DNA from: Anaerolineales bacterium
GTDB taxonomy: Bacteria; Chloroflexota; Anaerolineae; Anaerolineales; Villigracilaceae
Direction of reading: 5' to 3'
Assembly: GCA_017985935.1 (NCBI GenBank)
Contig: JAGNWT010000028.1
Location: forward strand, 1 to 45,745
DNA length: 45,745 nucleotides
The notes beneath the pieces are model-generated. The model ran no database searches, was not told where the DNA came from, and saw nothing but the letters and a program-made list of their open reading frames with translations. The first letter of the stretch is position 1. The number at the start of each line of letters is the position of its first letter. Positions 1 to 8,135 of this stretch are shown piece after piece. The translations under genes were made by a program, and so were the position numbers.

Positions 1-143
1 AGCATGCGCATAAAAGTGGACTTGCCCGCGCCATTCGGTCCGAGCAAGCCTAAAATGCCGGGTTTGATCTCAAGGGAAAAATCTTTCAATCCCCAAAATC
101 CGCGTTTGTATTCTTTGCCTAGGTTGTTGATGGTGAGTTGCAT
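1..143 (-). CDS. ABC transporter ATP-binding protein, N-terminal fragment
   Basis: The first 47 residues of an ABC-type ATPase that runs off the left edge of the window. A Walker A loop GPNGAGKST at residues 35-43 (phosphate binding of ATP) is visible; the signature motif and Walker B lie outside. The form GLLGPNGAGKST is common in ABC-2-type exporter ATPases, but the substrate cannot be told from this piece. ATG at 141-143 is preferred over the in-frame ATG at 153-155 because GAGG lies six bases upstream of it, overlapping the other ATG. The gene runs away from the reductase at 247-885, whose terminator lies just upstream of this start. Confidence 0.8.
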   Translation of the reverse strand, partial: MQLTINNLGKEYKRGFWGLKDFSLEIKPGILGLLGPNGAGKSTFMRM

Positions 144-210
144 GGTGGTCCTCATGGAAAATATTTTTAACAGCAAGCAGTTATACGAGCCAGCGGCAAC
201 TTTGGTTGTA

Positions 211-246
211 GATAAAAAGCCACCGGGGTGCCGATGGCTTTTTATC
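211..246 (-). terminator. Intrinsic terminator of the reductase gene
   Basis: A perfect 12-bp inverted repeat (GATAAAAAGCCA at 211-222 with TGGCTTTTTATC at 235-246), whose loop holds a further short CGG/CCG stem. The minus-strand product has a T-rich 3' arm, as expected for a rho-independent terminator directly after the stop codon at 247-249. Confidence 0.8.
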
Positions 247-885
247 TTATCTCACGATTTTGATGTTGAACATCCCGTCTTGCATGGCACCGTACATCCG
301 TACCCAAAGGGGCAGGTACATTTCTGTACCGCGCGCGGTGGTGATATCGCCCAGGTCCATGATGTGCCGCCAGCCAAAACTCTCCAGCAGTTTGGTCACT
401 TGTGATTTTGCATCCGCGTCGTTGCCGCTAATGAAGATCTGATGGTCGCCGTCTGCCAGTTTGCGTGGATGGATCATGACCTGCGCGGTGACCGTGTTGA
501 GTGACTTCACCACCTTGAGCGCGGGGTATGCCTGCTGGATCTGCTCGCCCAACGAATTGGTATTGCTCACGCTCAGTGAAGGCGGAAAGCCTTTTGAGAA
601 ATCCAGCGGATTGGATATGTCCACCATGATTTTGCCATCAAGGTTGGATTCACCCGCCATTTGAAGCGCGTCCAACGTGCCGATGCCTGATACGGCGTTA
701 AAGAGCATCTCCCCGTGCGAGGCAGTTTCGGCGAACGAGCCAACTTTTACTCCGTGATGTTCCGCCAGCCATGCGGATAACTTCTTCGGGTTGCGGGTTC
801 CAATCATTACATCGTGCCCCAATTCAAAAAGCCGCGCGGCGATCGCCTGCCCAACCATGCCTGAACCTAAGATCCCAGTTTTCAT
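247..885 (-). CDS. NADPH-dependent F420 reductase-like NAD(P)-binding protein
   Basis: A 212-residue Rossmann-fold protein of the F420-dependent NADP reductase / NAD(P)-binding group, which moves hydride between NADP(H) and a flavin-like or ketone partner in the cytosol. Visible are the dinucleotide loop GSGMVG (residues 7-12), the TRNP segment after the second beta strand (30-33) that commonly binds the 2'-phosphate of NADP, and the segment VDISNPLDF typical of the family. ATG at 883-885 is used: a GAGGAG motif directly abuts the alternative ATG at 892-894 and is nine bases from this one. Single gene flanked by two terminators. Real F420 use is not proven; many relatives are annotated only as NAD(P)-binding proteins. 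Confidence 0.8.
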   Translation of the reverse strand: MKTGILGSGMVGQAIAARLFELGHDVMIGTRNPKKLSAWLAEHHGVKVGSFAETASHGEMLFNAVSGIGTLDALQMAGESNLDGKIMVDISNPLDFSKGFPPSLSVSNTNSLGEQIQQAYPALKVVKSLNTVTAQVMIHPRKLADGDHQIFISGNDADAKSQVTKLLESFGWRHIMDLGDITTARGTEMYLPLWVRMYGAMQDGMFNIKIVR

Positions 886-949
886 TTTATCCATCTCCTC
901 TTGAGGAGAAGATGCTTTTCTTCTGATAAACCTTACGCATTAAAAATAA

Positions 950-979
950 AAAGGTCGGTCACAACTGCGACCGACCTTT
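950..979 (-). terminator. Intrinsic terminator of ppgK
   Basis: An 11-bp stem AAAGGTCGGTC/GACCGACCTTT with an 8-base loop. On the minus strand it is followed by a T-rich run (TTTTTATTTTTAATG). It lies 22 bases past the glucokinase stop codon. Confidence 0.85.
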
Positions 980-1000
980 GGCACATATCTAATAGATGAA

Positions 1001-1738
1001 TTATCCGTTCCTGCGCACAGCCAGCGCTGCGCCAACGATGCCCGCTTCGTTCAATAATTGCGCCGGCACCACGGGTGTTTCAAGGGTGAGGAGCGGCAGG
1101 AATTTTTCTGACTCTTTGCTGATGCCGCCGCCGATGATGAACAGGTCTGGCCAGAAAAGTTTATCCATGGCTTTCAGATATTTGTTCACCCGCTTGGCGT
1201 ATTTCTTCCATGAAAGTTCTTCACGCTGTCGGGCTGAATCAGATGCGCGGAATTCTGCATCCACACCTTTTACTTCGAGATGACCAAACTCTGTGTTGGG
1301 GAGCAGGTGTCCGCGGTGGAAGATCGCGGTGCCGATCCCCGTTCCGAGCGTGACCATGATCACGGTCCCGGGTTGACCGCGCCCTGCACCGAAAGACATC
1401 TCTGCCAATCCGGCTGCGTCCGCGTCATTGATCATCGTACATTCACAGCCGGTGATGGTGGTGAAGAGCGCGTCGGCGTTCGTGCCGACCCACTTTTCCG
1501 AGACATTGGCGGCCATCATCGTTACGCCGCCTTTGATCGGAGCGGGGAAGCCGATGCCGATGGGCCCACTCCAGTTGAAGGACTGAGCGATCTGACGGAC
1601 CACTTCTGCCATGGGTTCCGGCTCACCGCTCTTGGGCGTCTTGATGCGAACGCGCTCTGCGAGCAGTGTGCCTGTTTCAATATCTACGGGTGCGCCTTTA
1701 ATACCCGAGCCGCCTACGTCAATTCCGAGAATGTTCAT
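1001..1738 (-). CDS. ppgK: Polyphosphate glucokinase (ROK family)
   Basis: A 245-residue cytosolic kinase that phosphorylates glucose to glucose 6-phosphate with inorganic polyphosphate (or ATP) as donor. ROK-type features are clear: phosphate loop DVGGSGIKG at 7-15, INDADAAG at 103-110 with the probable catalytic Asp106, LGTGIGTA at 131-138, and EFGHLE with Glu150 for sugar binding. The segment from [12 protein letters not shown] to the C-terminal [19 protein letters not shown] follows the PpgK pattern rather than other ROK kinases. Start ATG at 1736-1738, with AGGA seven bases upstream; an in-frame TTG at 1742-1744 is less likely. Monocistronic, divergent from the DsbA-like gene. PpgK is known mainly from actinobacteria and Chloroflexota. 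Confidence 0.9.
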   Translation of the reverse strand: MNILGIDVGGSGIKGAPVDIETGTLLAERVRIKTPKSGEPEPMAEVVRQIAQSFNWSGPIGIGFPAPIKGGVTMMAANVSEKWVGTNADALFTTITGCECTMINDADAAGLAEMSFGAGRGQPGTVIMVTLGTGIGTAIFHRGHLLPNTEFGHLEVKGVDAEFRASDSARQREELSWKKYAKRVNKYLKAMDKLFWPDLFIIGGGISKESEKFLPLLTLETPVVPAQLLNEAGIVGAALAVRRNG

Positions 1739-1811
1739 GATCAATTCCTAAAATATTTTTGCTGGATTTAACCACAGATATGCCGATGGGACAATATGCA
1801 TTTGCAAGCTT

Positions 1812-1840
1812 TTGACAAATCGCCTTTGACATGGCAAAAT
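1812..1840 (+). promoter_or_regulatory. Possible sigma70 promoter for the DsbA-like gene
   Basis: TTGACA at 1812-1817, 17 bases, then CAAAAT at 1835-1840 (four of six matches to TATAAT). It lies 33 bases upstream of the start codon. A second TTGACA at 1826-1831 lacks a good -10 partner. Confidence 0.4.
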
Positions 1841-1873
1841 GAACATCCAAAATTTGAACGCAAGGAAAAAAAC

Positions 1874-2587
1874 ATGACCAAACAACTGAGTAAACGTCAA
1901 AAACGCCGCGCAGACCAGAATCGTTCGCGCATATATACCATAGGCTTTGTGGTCGGCGGCGCATTGCTGCTCGCGCTGGCTTTGATCTTGCCGAACTTGA
2001 ACAAACCCGGACAGGAATTCGTGGTGCCTGAAAAGGTCACCCGCCCCGCGGCAGATGGTTTAACCATTGGTGATCCCTCCGCCCCTGCCAAGATCGAGGT
2101 GTTCGAGGATTTCCAATGCCCGGCTTGCGCCCAATACAGCGCTGAGATCGAGCCGCTCGTGCTGGAGAATTTGGTTGCGACCGGCAAGGCTTATTACGTT
2201 TTCAACAACTTTGCTTTCATCGATTCGAACAGTACCACCAAAGAATCCAGAGGCGCGGCCAACGCCGGCTTGTGCGCCAATGAGCAGGGATTGTTCTGGG
2301 AATATCACGATCTCTTGTTTGCCAATTGGAACGGCGAAAACCAGGGCGCTTTCAGCAATGAGAATCTCTTGAAGTTTGCCACTGCGCTCGAACTTGACCA
2401 AAATGAGTTCGAGGCTTGCGTAAAAGAGAATCGCTACGCTGCCGATGTGCAAGCCTCCCTTGACCTTGGAACATCCATGGGCGTGCAGGGAACTCCGTCT
2501 GTGTTTGTGAACGGGACGATCGTCCGCCCGGGCTTCATTCCCTCCTATGAGGATATTGCCGCGGCGGTTGAGGCTGTGCAAAAGTAA
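1874..2587 (+). CDS. Membrane-anchored DsbA-family thiol:disulfide oxidoreductase
   Basis: A 237-residue protein with a basic N-terminus (KRQKRRADQNRSR), one membrane helix at about residues 22-40 and an extracytoplasmic thioredoxin-fold domain of the DsbA/Thioredoxin_4 type. The redox pair is CPAC (Cys82, Cys85) after the FEDFQ strand, and the cis-proline loop is GTPSVFVNG near the C-terminus. It should form or isomerise disulfides in exported proteins, or act as a thiol reductant outside the membrane. Start ATG at 1874, seven bases after AAGGA; the frame is open 26 codons further upstream but without a ribosome site. Monocistronic, ending in a shared bidirectional terminator. Confidence 0.88.
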   Translation: MTKQLSKRQKRRADQNRSRIYTIGFVVGGALLLALALILPNLNKPGQEFVVPEKVTRPAADGLTIGDPSAPAKIEVFEDFQCPACAQYSAEIEPLVLENLVATGKAYYVFNNFAFIDSNSTTKESRGAANAGLCANEQGLFWEYHDLLFANWNGENQGAFSNENLLKFATALELDQNEFEACVKENRYAADVQASLDLGTSMGVQGTPSVFVNGTIVRPGFIPSYEDIAAAVEAVQK

Positions 2588-2598
2588 ACTTTACACTT

Positions 2599-2640
2599 GA
2601 ATAAAAAAGAGCGGAGAAATTTCTCCGCTCTTTTTTATTC
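2599..2640. terminator. Bidirectional terminator between convergent genes
   Basis: A perfect 42-bp palindrome with no unpaired loop base; core GAGCGGAGAAA/TTTCTCCGCTC flanked by A6 and T6 runs, so either strand gives a stem followed by U residues. It serves the DsbA-like gene (plus) and the sulfurtransferase (minus). The sulfurtransferase stop codon (2635-2637) lies inside its right arm. Confidence 0.92.
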
Positions 2641-3492
2641 TCTGGTGATGGGAAGGTCGCCCGGCAGCCCCCACTCGCTCCATGAACCGTCATAGACCGT
2701 GATGTTCGAGTACCCTGCTAGTTCTGCAGCCAGCGCAGTGACGCATGCGGTCACGCCGGATCCGCAGCTGAAGATCATTTTTTGATCCTTGTTGACCAGC
2801 TTCGAAAACATGGTTTCAAGCGTGGTTGGGGGAAGCATGAATCCATCTTGAACTGTGTTTGCAAATGGCAGGTTGAGCGCGTTCGGCATGTGCCCGCCGC
2901 GTAAGCCTGCGCGCGGCTCAGGCTCAACGCCTTTGAAGCGGCCTTCCGAACGGGCATCCACCACTGCGAAGCGCGGATCGTTCAAAGCCGCGAGCACGAA
3001 TCCCGAGTCGACGAACATTCCATCCTGTGGATGCGAAATGAAGTTTCCACGCTTTGCTGCCGAGCTTTGGGCGCGTGCGCCGCATGGATGTCCGGCCTGT
3101 TTCCACGCGGGCAGACCGCCATCCAGGACCGCCACGTTGGAATGTCCCATGGCGCGGAACATCCACCACGCTCTCGGGCTGGAATACACGCCCACGTAGT
3201 CGTAGACCACGATCGCGCTTTCTTGATCGATCCCAAGTTTTTGCATCTCGTCTGTGAAAAAGTCAGCGGCAGGCATCATGTGCGGAAGGGTTGTGTTCTT
3301 GTCGCGGATGTCGTTGTCGAAGTCGAATCGCAGCGCGCCCGGAACGCAAGACGCATCGGTCTCAACTTCCGCGCCGCCCACCGGTGTGACCGGTTTCATG
3401 CTCGCATCCAAAAGAACGAGATTTTCCGCATTGAGATTTTCTGCCAGCCATTGAACAGACACCAATGGCGATGTGATTTTTATACTGGACAT
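2635..3492 (-). CDS. sseA: 3-mercaptopyruvate/thiosulfate sulfurtransferase, two rhodanese domains
   Basis: A 285-residue cytosolic sulfurtransferase that moves sulfane sulfur from 3-mercaptopyruvate or thiosulfate to cyanide or thiols. It has two rhodanese domains: an inactive N-terminal one (about 10-140, with the YDYVGVYSSPRAWWMFR segment) and a catalytic C-terminal one (about 165-280). The active-site loop CGSGVTA starts at Cys243; CGSG(V/I)TA is the form seen in mercaptopyruvate sulfurtransferases, whereas classical rhodaneses have CRKGVTA, so mercaptopyruvate is the likelier donor. Length is normal for the family. The start codon ATG is at 3490-3492. A possible minus-strand -10 (TATAAT, complement of 3520-3525) precedes it. 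Confidence 0.9.
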   Translation of the reverse strand: MSSIKITSPLVSVQWLAENLNAENLVLLDASMKPVTPVGGAEVETDASCVPGALRFDFDNDIRDKNTTLPHMMPAADFFTDEMQKLGIDQESAIVVYDYVGVYSSPRAWWMFRAMGHSNVAVLDGGLPAWKQAGHPCGARAQSSAAKRGNFISHPQDGMFVDSGFVLAALNDPRFAVVDARSEGRFKGVEPEPRAGLRGGHMPNALNLPFANTVQDGFMLPPTTLETMFSKLVNKDQKMIFSCGSGVTACVTALAAELAGYSNITVYDGSWSEWGLPGDLPITRE

Positions 3493-3531
3493 AAAACCGC
3501 CTGATCTGAATTTTAAAAAATTATACGACTT

Positions 3532-3573
3532 AAATAAAAAAGGGCAGACACCTTTGGCCTGCCCTTTTTATTT
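3532..3573 (-). terminator. Intrinsic terminator of the aminotransferase gene
   Basis: Stem AAAAAGGGCAG/CTGCCCTTTTT extended by further A/T pairs, 11-base loop, and a T-rich minus-strand exit. It sits about 20 bases beyond the aminotransferase stop codon. Confidence 0.8.
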
Positions 3574-3592
3574 GATCATTCTTTATGTTGCA

Positions 3593-4771
3593 CTAGCCAT
3601 GCCTGCTCATGAAGCGTTCCATGCGGCGCAGGGCTTCTTCGATCTGGCTGTACTCGGTGGCGTAGCAGGCGCGGACGTATCCCTCGCCGCCGGGTCCGAA
3701 GGCGTTGCCCGGAACCACGGCCACTCTTTCTTCACGCAGCAATTTTTCGGCGAAGGTCTCATCGTCCATGCCGGTGGCTTTGATGCTGGGGAAGGTGTAG
3801 AAAGCGCCGCGCGGTTCAAAGGTCGAGAGACCGAGGCGGTTGAGACCAGAGACGAGCAGTCTGCGGCGGCGGTCATATTCCGCGACCATTTCCTTCACGT
3901 GCGGTTCACCGGTCTTCAAAGCTTCAATGGCGGCATCCTGAGCGGTGGTCGGCGCCGACATGATTGTGTATTGGTGGATGCGTACCATGCCCTGAATAAT
4001 GTCGCTGGGTCCGCAGGCGTACCCGATGCGCCAGCCGGTCATGGCATAGGCTTTCGAGAAGCCGCCGAGCAGAACGGTGCGGCGCTTCAGGCTTTCATCC
4101 AATGCGGGGAAGCAGACATGGTCAAAGTCGTAAACGAGGCGGTCGTAGATCTCGTCCGAGACCACGATCAGGTCAAATTGTTCGGCGATCCGTCCAATCT
4201 CCAACATCACCTCGCGCGGAGCGACCGCACCGGTCGGGTTGGACGGGTAACCGATAAAGATCACTTTGGTGCGCGGCGTAATGGCCTTGCGGATGTCATC
4301 GGGGTCAATGGTGAAGTTGTTTTCAATGCGCGCGGGAATCTCCACCGGCACACCGCCGGCAAGGATCACCTCGGCCTGGTATGAAACAAAACACGGGGTC
4401 GGGATGATGACTTCATCGCCCGGCTCGAGGATCGCAGTGAAGGTCAGGTACAACGCTTCAGACACACCGACCGTCGCCACTACTTCGCTGGCGGGGTCAT
4501 ACTTGACGTTGTATAGTTTGTTCAGGTTATCGGCCACGCCCTGACGCAGCTCCACCTTGCCGTGATTGGATGTGTAATGCGTCTCACCATTTTGAAGCGA
4601 GCGGATGCCCGCATCAAGGATGGGCTTGGGCGTGGTGAAATCAGGTTCGCCGATGCCAAGCGAGATCACATCCTTCATCGTCGCGACGATATCGAAAAAC
4701 TTGCGGATGCCGCTGGGCTTCAACCCGGCCACCCGCTTTGCTAATCTTTGAACTTCACTAACTTCCTGCAT
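3593..4771 (-). CDS. PLP-dependent class I/II aminotransferase
   Basis: A 392-residue fold-type I aminotransferase, exchanging amino groups between an amino acid and a 2-oxoacid in the cytosol. The PLP-binding residues are in place: Asn178 in YPSNPTGA, Asp206 in VVSDEIYD, and Lys240 in GGFSKAYAMTGWRIGY, which forms the Schiff base. ISLGIGEPDF at 36-45 marks the AspC/PatA-like subgroup (aspartate or aromatic substrates). Exact substrate unknown. Its ATG directly follows the stop codon of the upstream 77-residue gene (TGA then ATG), and its ribosome site GGAGG lies inside the end of that gene, so the two are translationally coupled. Confidence 0.9.
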   Translation of the reverse strand: MQEVSEVQRLAKRVAGLKPSGIRKFFDIVATMKDVISLGIGEPDFTTPKPILDAGIRSLQNGETHYTSNHGKVELRQGVADNLNKLYNVKYDPASEVVATVGVSEALYLTFTAILEPGDEVIIPTPCFVSYQAEVILAGGVPVEIPARIENNFTIDPDDIRKAITPRTKVIFIGYPSNPTGAVAPREVMLEIGRIAEQFDLIVVSDEIYDRLVYDFDHVCFPALDESLKRRTVLLGGFSKAYAMTGWRIGYACGPSDIIQGMVRIHQYTIMSAPTTAQDAAIEALKTGEPHVKEMVAEYDRRRRLLVSGLNRLGLSTFEPRGAFYTFPSIKATGMDDETFAEKLLREERVAVVPGNAFGPGGEGYVRACYATEYSQIEEALRRMERFMSRHG

Positions 4772-5005
4772 TCAGCCTCCTTGTATGGGTTGCACGTGCC
4801 AATCGTCTGAAAATTCCTGGTAGGTCAATTCAAAAGCCAATCCGTCTTCGGTCTTCACGCGGAAGCCCTTTTCAGCGGGTCCGCGCCAGTGTGCAATGAT
4901 CTCGGCGATCTCGTGCCTGCGTCCCTGCCAGACCAATGAAAGCGGTCTCTCCGCGTATTCGGTAAGACCCGCAGGGTCGGAACGGCATTCAACGGTTTCC
5001 ATCAT
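4772..5005 (-). CDS. Small conserved-looking protein, DUF6504-like
   Basis: A 77-residue soluble protein with no signal peptide. The pattern RPLSLVWQGRRHEIAEII, HWRG, GFRVKTEDGLAFEL and DDWHVQPI suggests a small beta-barrel of the DUF6504 type, but this is recognition by eye and not firm. It abuts and is probably co-translated with the aminotransferase. Two adjacent ATGs (5003-5005 and 5000-5002) compete and only a weak GAG precedes them. It lies just after the terminator of the nucleotidyltransferase, so a promoter must be very close or read-through occurs. Function unknown. Confidence 0.65.
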   Translation of the reverse strand: MMETVECRSDPAGLTEYAERPLSLVWQGRRHEIAEIIAHWRGPAEKGFRVKTEDGLAFELTYQEFSDDWHVQPIQGG

Positions 5006-5016
5006 CTCGAAAAATA

Positions 5017-5042
5017 ATAGGACAAGGATTCCCTTGTCCTAT
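5017..5042 (-). terminator. Probable terminator of the nucleotidyltransferase gene
   Basis: Perfect 11-bp stem ATAGGACAAGG (5017-5027) / CCTTGTCCTAT (5032-5042) with a four-base loop; the minus-strand transcript continues into TTATTTTTC. The stop codon at 5039-5041 lies inside the stem. Only about 12 bases separate it from the next start codon, so it may act as an attenuator. Confidence 0.65.
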
Positions 5043-6073
5043 GGATTGATAACACTGCTATTGTCGCCAAGGTTCAGCGAAGAAGCTGCTTCTTTGTTCG
5101 CCTGCCCCTCCACGTAACAATTGCGCCCGATCAAGGAATGTTTGAGCGACGCGCCTTTAACCTGCGTCCCTTCTTCTATGATGCTGTCTGAGATCACCGC
5201 CGAATGGATCTGACAATTCGCGCCGATGGAAACGTACGGCCCGATGACCGCCGCCTCCACTTTGGCAGTCGGGTGGATGAAGACCGGCGGCTCGATCTTA
5301 ACTGTCGGTCTGCTGCCTGCTTCGGATGAATTCCCCGCCCCCCGGTCCAGCAGGATGCGGTTGGTCTCCAGCGTGGCTTCAATGGTGCCGGTATCCAGCC
5401 AGGTGCCGATTCTGTTCACGCGCACCTTTGCTCCGCTTTCGATCATGATCGAGATGGCATCGGTCAGGAAGTATTCATTCTTGAGCATCACGCCGCGCGC
5501 CATCTGGTCGTCGATCGCCGCGAGAAGTTTTTCCGCGCTTTGGATGTAGTAACAGCCGACCACCACGAGATTGTTATCCATGCTTTGCGGCTTTTCAATG
5601 AAACGGGTCACCCAGCCGTCCGCGCCTTCTTCCGCCACCCCAAAGCGGCGCGGATCTTCCACCGGCATGACCCACGCCACACCGTCTGCCTGCTCACTGG
5701 CAAGGAAGGAGAAGTCGGTTTCCATGAGCGTGTCGGAGAAGCACATGATCATGGGTCCCTTCAAATAGTCACGCGCCAAAGACAGAGCGTGTGACTGTCC
5801 CTTCATTTCATGCTGAACAACATAATGCGCCTTGAGGTTCGGGTAGTGTTCCTTCATGAAAGGCGGGATCTGCATCTCACCCAGATACGGACCGAGGATG
5901 AAAATATATTCGGTGTTATCGGGGTCGGGCAGGGTCTTGAACATATCGAGCAGGTGCTCGAGCGAGGTTTTGCCGGCCACACTGACGAGCGGCTTGGGCT
6001 TGCTCCAGGTGTGCGGACGCATGCGAGTCCCCCAGCCAGCCATCGGAATGACGATCTTCATAGATTCAGCCAT
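5039..6073 (-). CDS. Sugar-phosphate nucleotidyltransferase with left-handed beta-helix tail
   Basis: A 344-residue enzyme of the NTP_transferase family, making an NDP-sugar from a sugar 1-phosphate and NTP. The N-terminal Rossmann-like domain begins IVIPMAGWGTRMRPHT (GxGTR loop at residues 13-17) followed by SKPKPLV; a metal-binding Asp is in CFSDT. About residues 255-330 form hexapeptide repeats (left-handed beta-helix), as in glucose- or mannose-1-phosphate nucleotidyltransferases. Nucleotide and sugar cannot be assigned. ATG at 6071-6073 has GGAG seven bases upstream. It is 33 bases downstream of the chromate-transporter gene and may be the last gene of that run, making precursors for surface polysaccharide. 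Confidence 0.85.
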   Translation of the reverse strand: MAESMKIVIPMAGWGTRMRPHTWSKPKPLVSVAGKTSLEHLLDMFKTLPDPDNTEYIFILGPYLGEMQIPPFMKEHYPNLKAHYVVQHEMKGQSHALSLARDYLKGPMIMCFSDTLMETDFSFLASEQADGVAWVMPVEDPRRFGVAEEGADGWVTRFIEKPQSMDNNLVVVGCYYIQSAEKLLAAIDDQMARGVMLKNEYFLTDAISIMIESGAKVRVNRIGTWLDTGTIEATLETNRILLDRGAGNSSEAGSRPTVKIEPPVFIHPTAKVEAAVIGPYVSIGANCQIHSAVISDSIIEEGTQVKGASLKHSLIGRNCYVEGQANKEAASSLNLGDNSSVINP

Positions 6074-6106
6074 TAATATACTCCAGTGATAGATTTCACT
6101 GATATT

Positions 6107-6664
6107 TTACCTGTAAACCAAAAATCCTAAAACCGCGCCAGCCATCACCAACCAGACCGGGTTGATCTCGGTCAGGGTCAGCAGGGCAAAGGCTGTCAGG
6201 GCGATCATGACCTTGTCCCAGTTTTGGGCCAGCCCGCCGCCCCAGCCCAGCTTGCTGACGCTGAAAACGGACTGAGCCATCACGTAGGTCGTCCACAACA
6301 GCAGACCCACAATGATGGGGCGCACCGCTTTCAACATGGCGCTTACGGCAGGGCTGTCTTTGATCCCAAAAAAGAAGATCACCATGATCATCATCAGGAT
6401 GGTCGTTGGCAGGATCGTGCCTGACACCGCAGAGACCGCGCCCCACGCCCCGGCCATTTTATAGCCGATGTAGGCAGAGACCTGCGGCGCGATGGGACCC
6501 GGTAAGGCGTTGCCGATCGCGAGCGCATCTGCGAACTCCTCATTGGTGAGCCAGCCCATGTTGACCGTTTCACGCTGCATCAATCCCATCGACGCCGGAC
6601 CGCCGCCCCAGGAGAACAGCGCGACCCGCGAGAAAACAATGAAGAGACTCCAAAGCAAATTCAT
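6107..6664 (-). CDS. chrA: Chromate transporter (CHR) family protein, single domain
   Basis: A 185-residue integral membrane protein with about five or six helices, equal to one half of a classical ChrA. It carries the family signature: FSWGGGPASMGLM, GWLTNEEFADALAIGNALPGPI and GYKMAGAWGAV. Family members export chromate or related oxyanions. Short CHR proteins normally occur as adjacent pairs that form a heterodimer; no second half is seen beside this one. ATG at 6662-6664 is used, starting five bases after the NUDIX stop codon; the open frame extends 11 codons upstream into the NUDIX gene. Probable operon with NUDIX and aldo/keto reductase. Confidence 0.85.
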   Translation of the reverse strand: MNLLWSLFIVFSRVALFSWGGGPASMGLMQRETVNMGWLTNEEFADALAIGNALPGPIAPQVSAYIGYKMAGAWGAVSAVSGTILPTTILMMIMVIFFFGIKDSPAVSAMLKAVRPIIVGLLLWTTYVMAQSVFSVSKLGWGGGLAQNWDKVMIALTAFALLTLTEINPVWLVMAGAVLGFLVYR

Positions 6665-6668
6665 ATCT

Positions 6669-7121
6669 TTACCATGTCCCAAATTGTGGATTTTCAATGC
6701 CCGCCTGAAATTCCAACAGGCGGCGGCGATGACCCGGCCAGATATCCTGCGGCAGATGGTTCAGATCAAACTCGCGCAGTTCCGCGATCTCGCCGTCAGG
6801 CTTGCCCGTGAACTCGAACTCCCTGCAAACGAAAACCACTGTGTGGTCGCTCTTCCACTCCACGAAATTGGAATACGCGCCCATCATGGTCAGCGTGCCG
6901 AGCTTTGCCCCGGTCTCTTCCCAGGCTTCACGGTGCGCGGCTTCATCAAGTGTTTCGTTTTTGTTGAGACCGCCGCCGGGCAGGAACCATCCGCCTTGAT
7001 AGGTGTGGCGCACAAGCCAGACCTTCCCGTCCCGTGTCATCAGCACACGCACCCCCATGCGGATCGGGCGGAAGATGAAGCAGTAGAGTTTGAATCCGTA
7101 ATACAGAACGTGAATGAACAT
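6669..7121 (-). CDS. NUDIX hydrolase
   Basis: A 150-residue NUDIX-fold hydrolase. The Nudix box GX5EX7REUXEEXGU is complete at residues 50-72 (Gly50, Glu56, REAWEETGA 64-72), so metal-dependent cleavage of a nucleoside diphosphate linked to another group is expected. The first 20 residues are unusually hydrophobic and aromatic (MFIHVLYYGFKLYCFIFRPI) and could be a membrane-contact or membrane-spanning segment. The ATG directly follows the stop codon of the upstream aldo/keto reductase (TAA then ATG), indicating translational coupling. Substrate unknown. Confidence 0.88.
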   Translation of the reverse strand: MFIHVLYYGFKLYCFIFRPIRMGVRVLMTRDGKVWLVRHTYQGGWFLPGGGLNKNETLDEAAHREAWEETGAKLGTLTMMGAYSNFVEWKSDHTVVFVCREFEFTGKPDGEIAELREFDLNHLPQDIWPGHRRRLLEFQAGIENPQFGTW

Positions 7122-8090
<969 letters not shown>

Positions 8091-8135
8091 GGGAAACTCC
8101 TTTGTTTTGAAGCGGTAAATTACGGTTGGCGGCTG

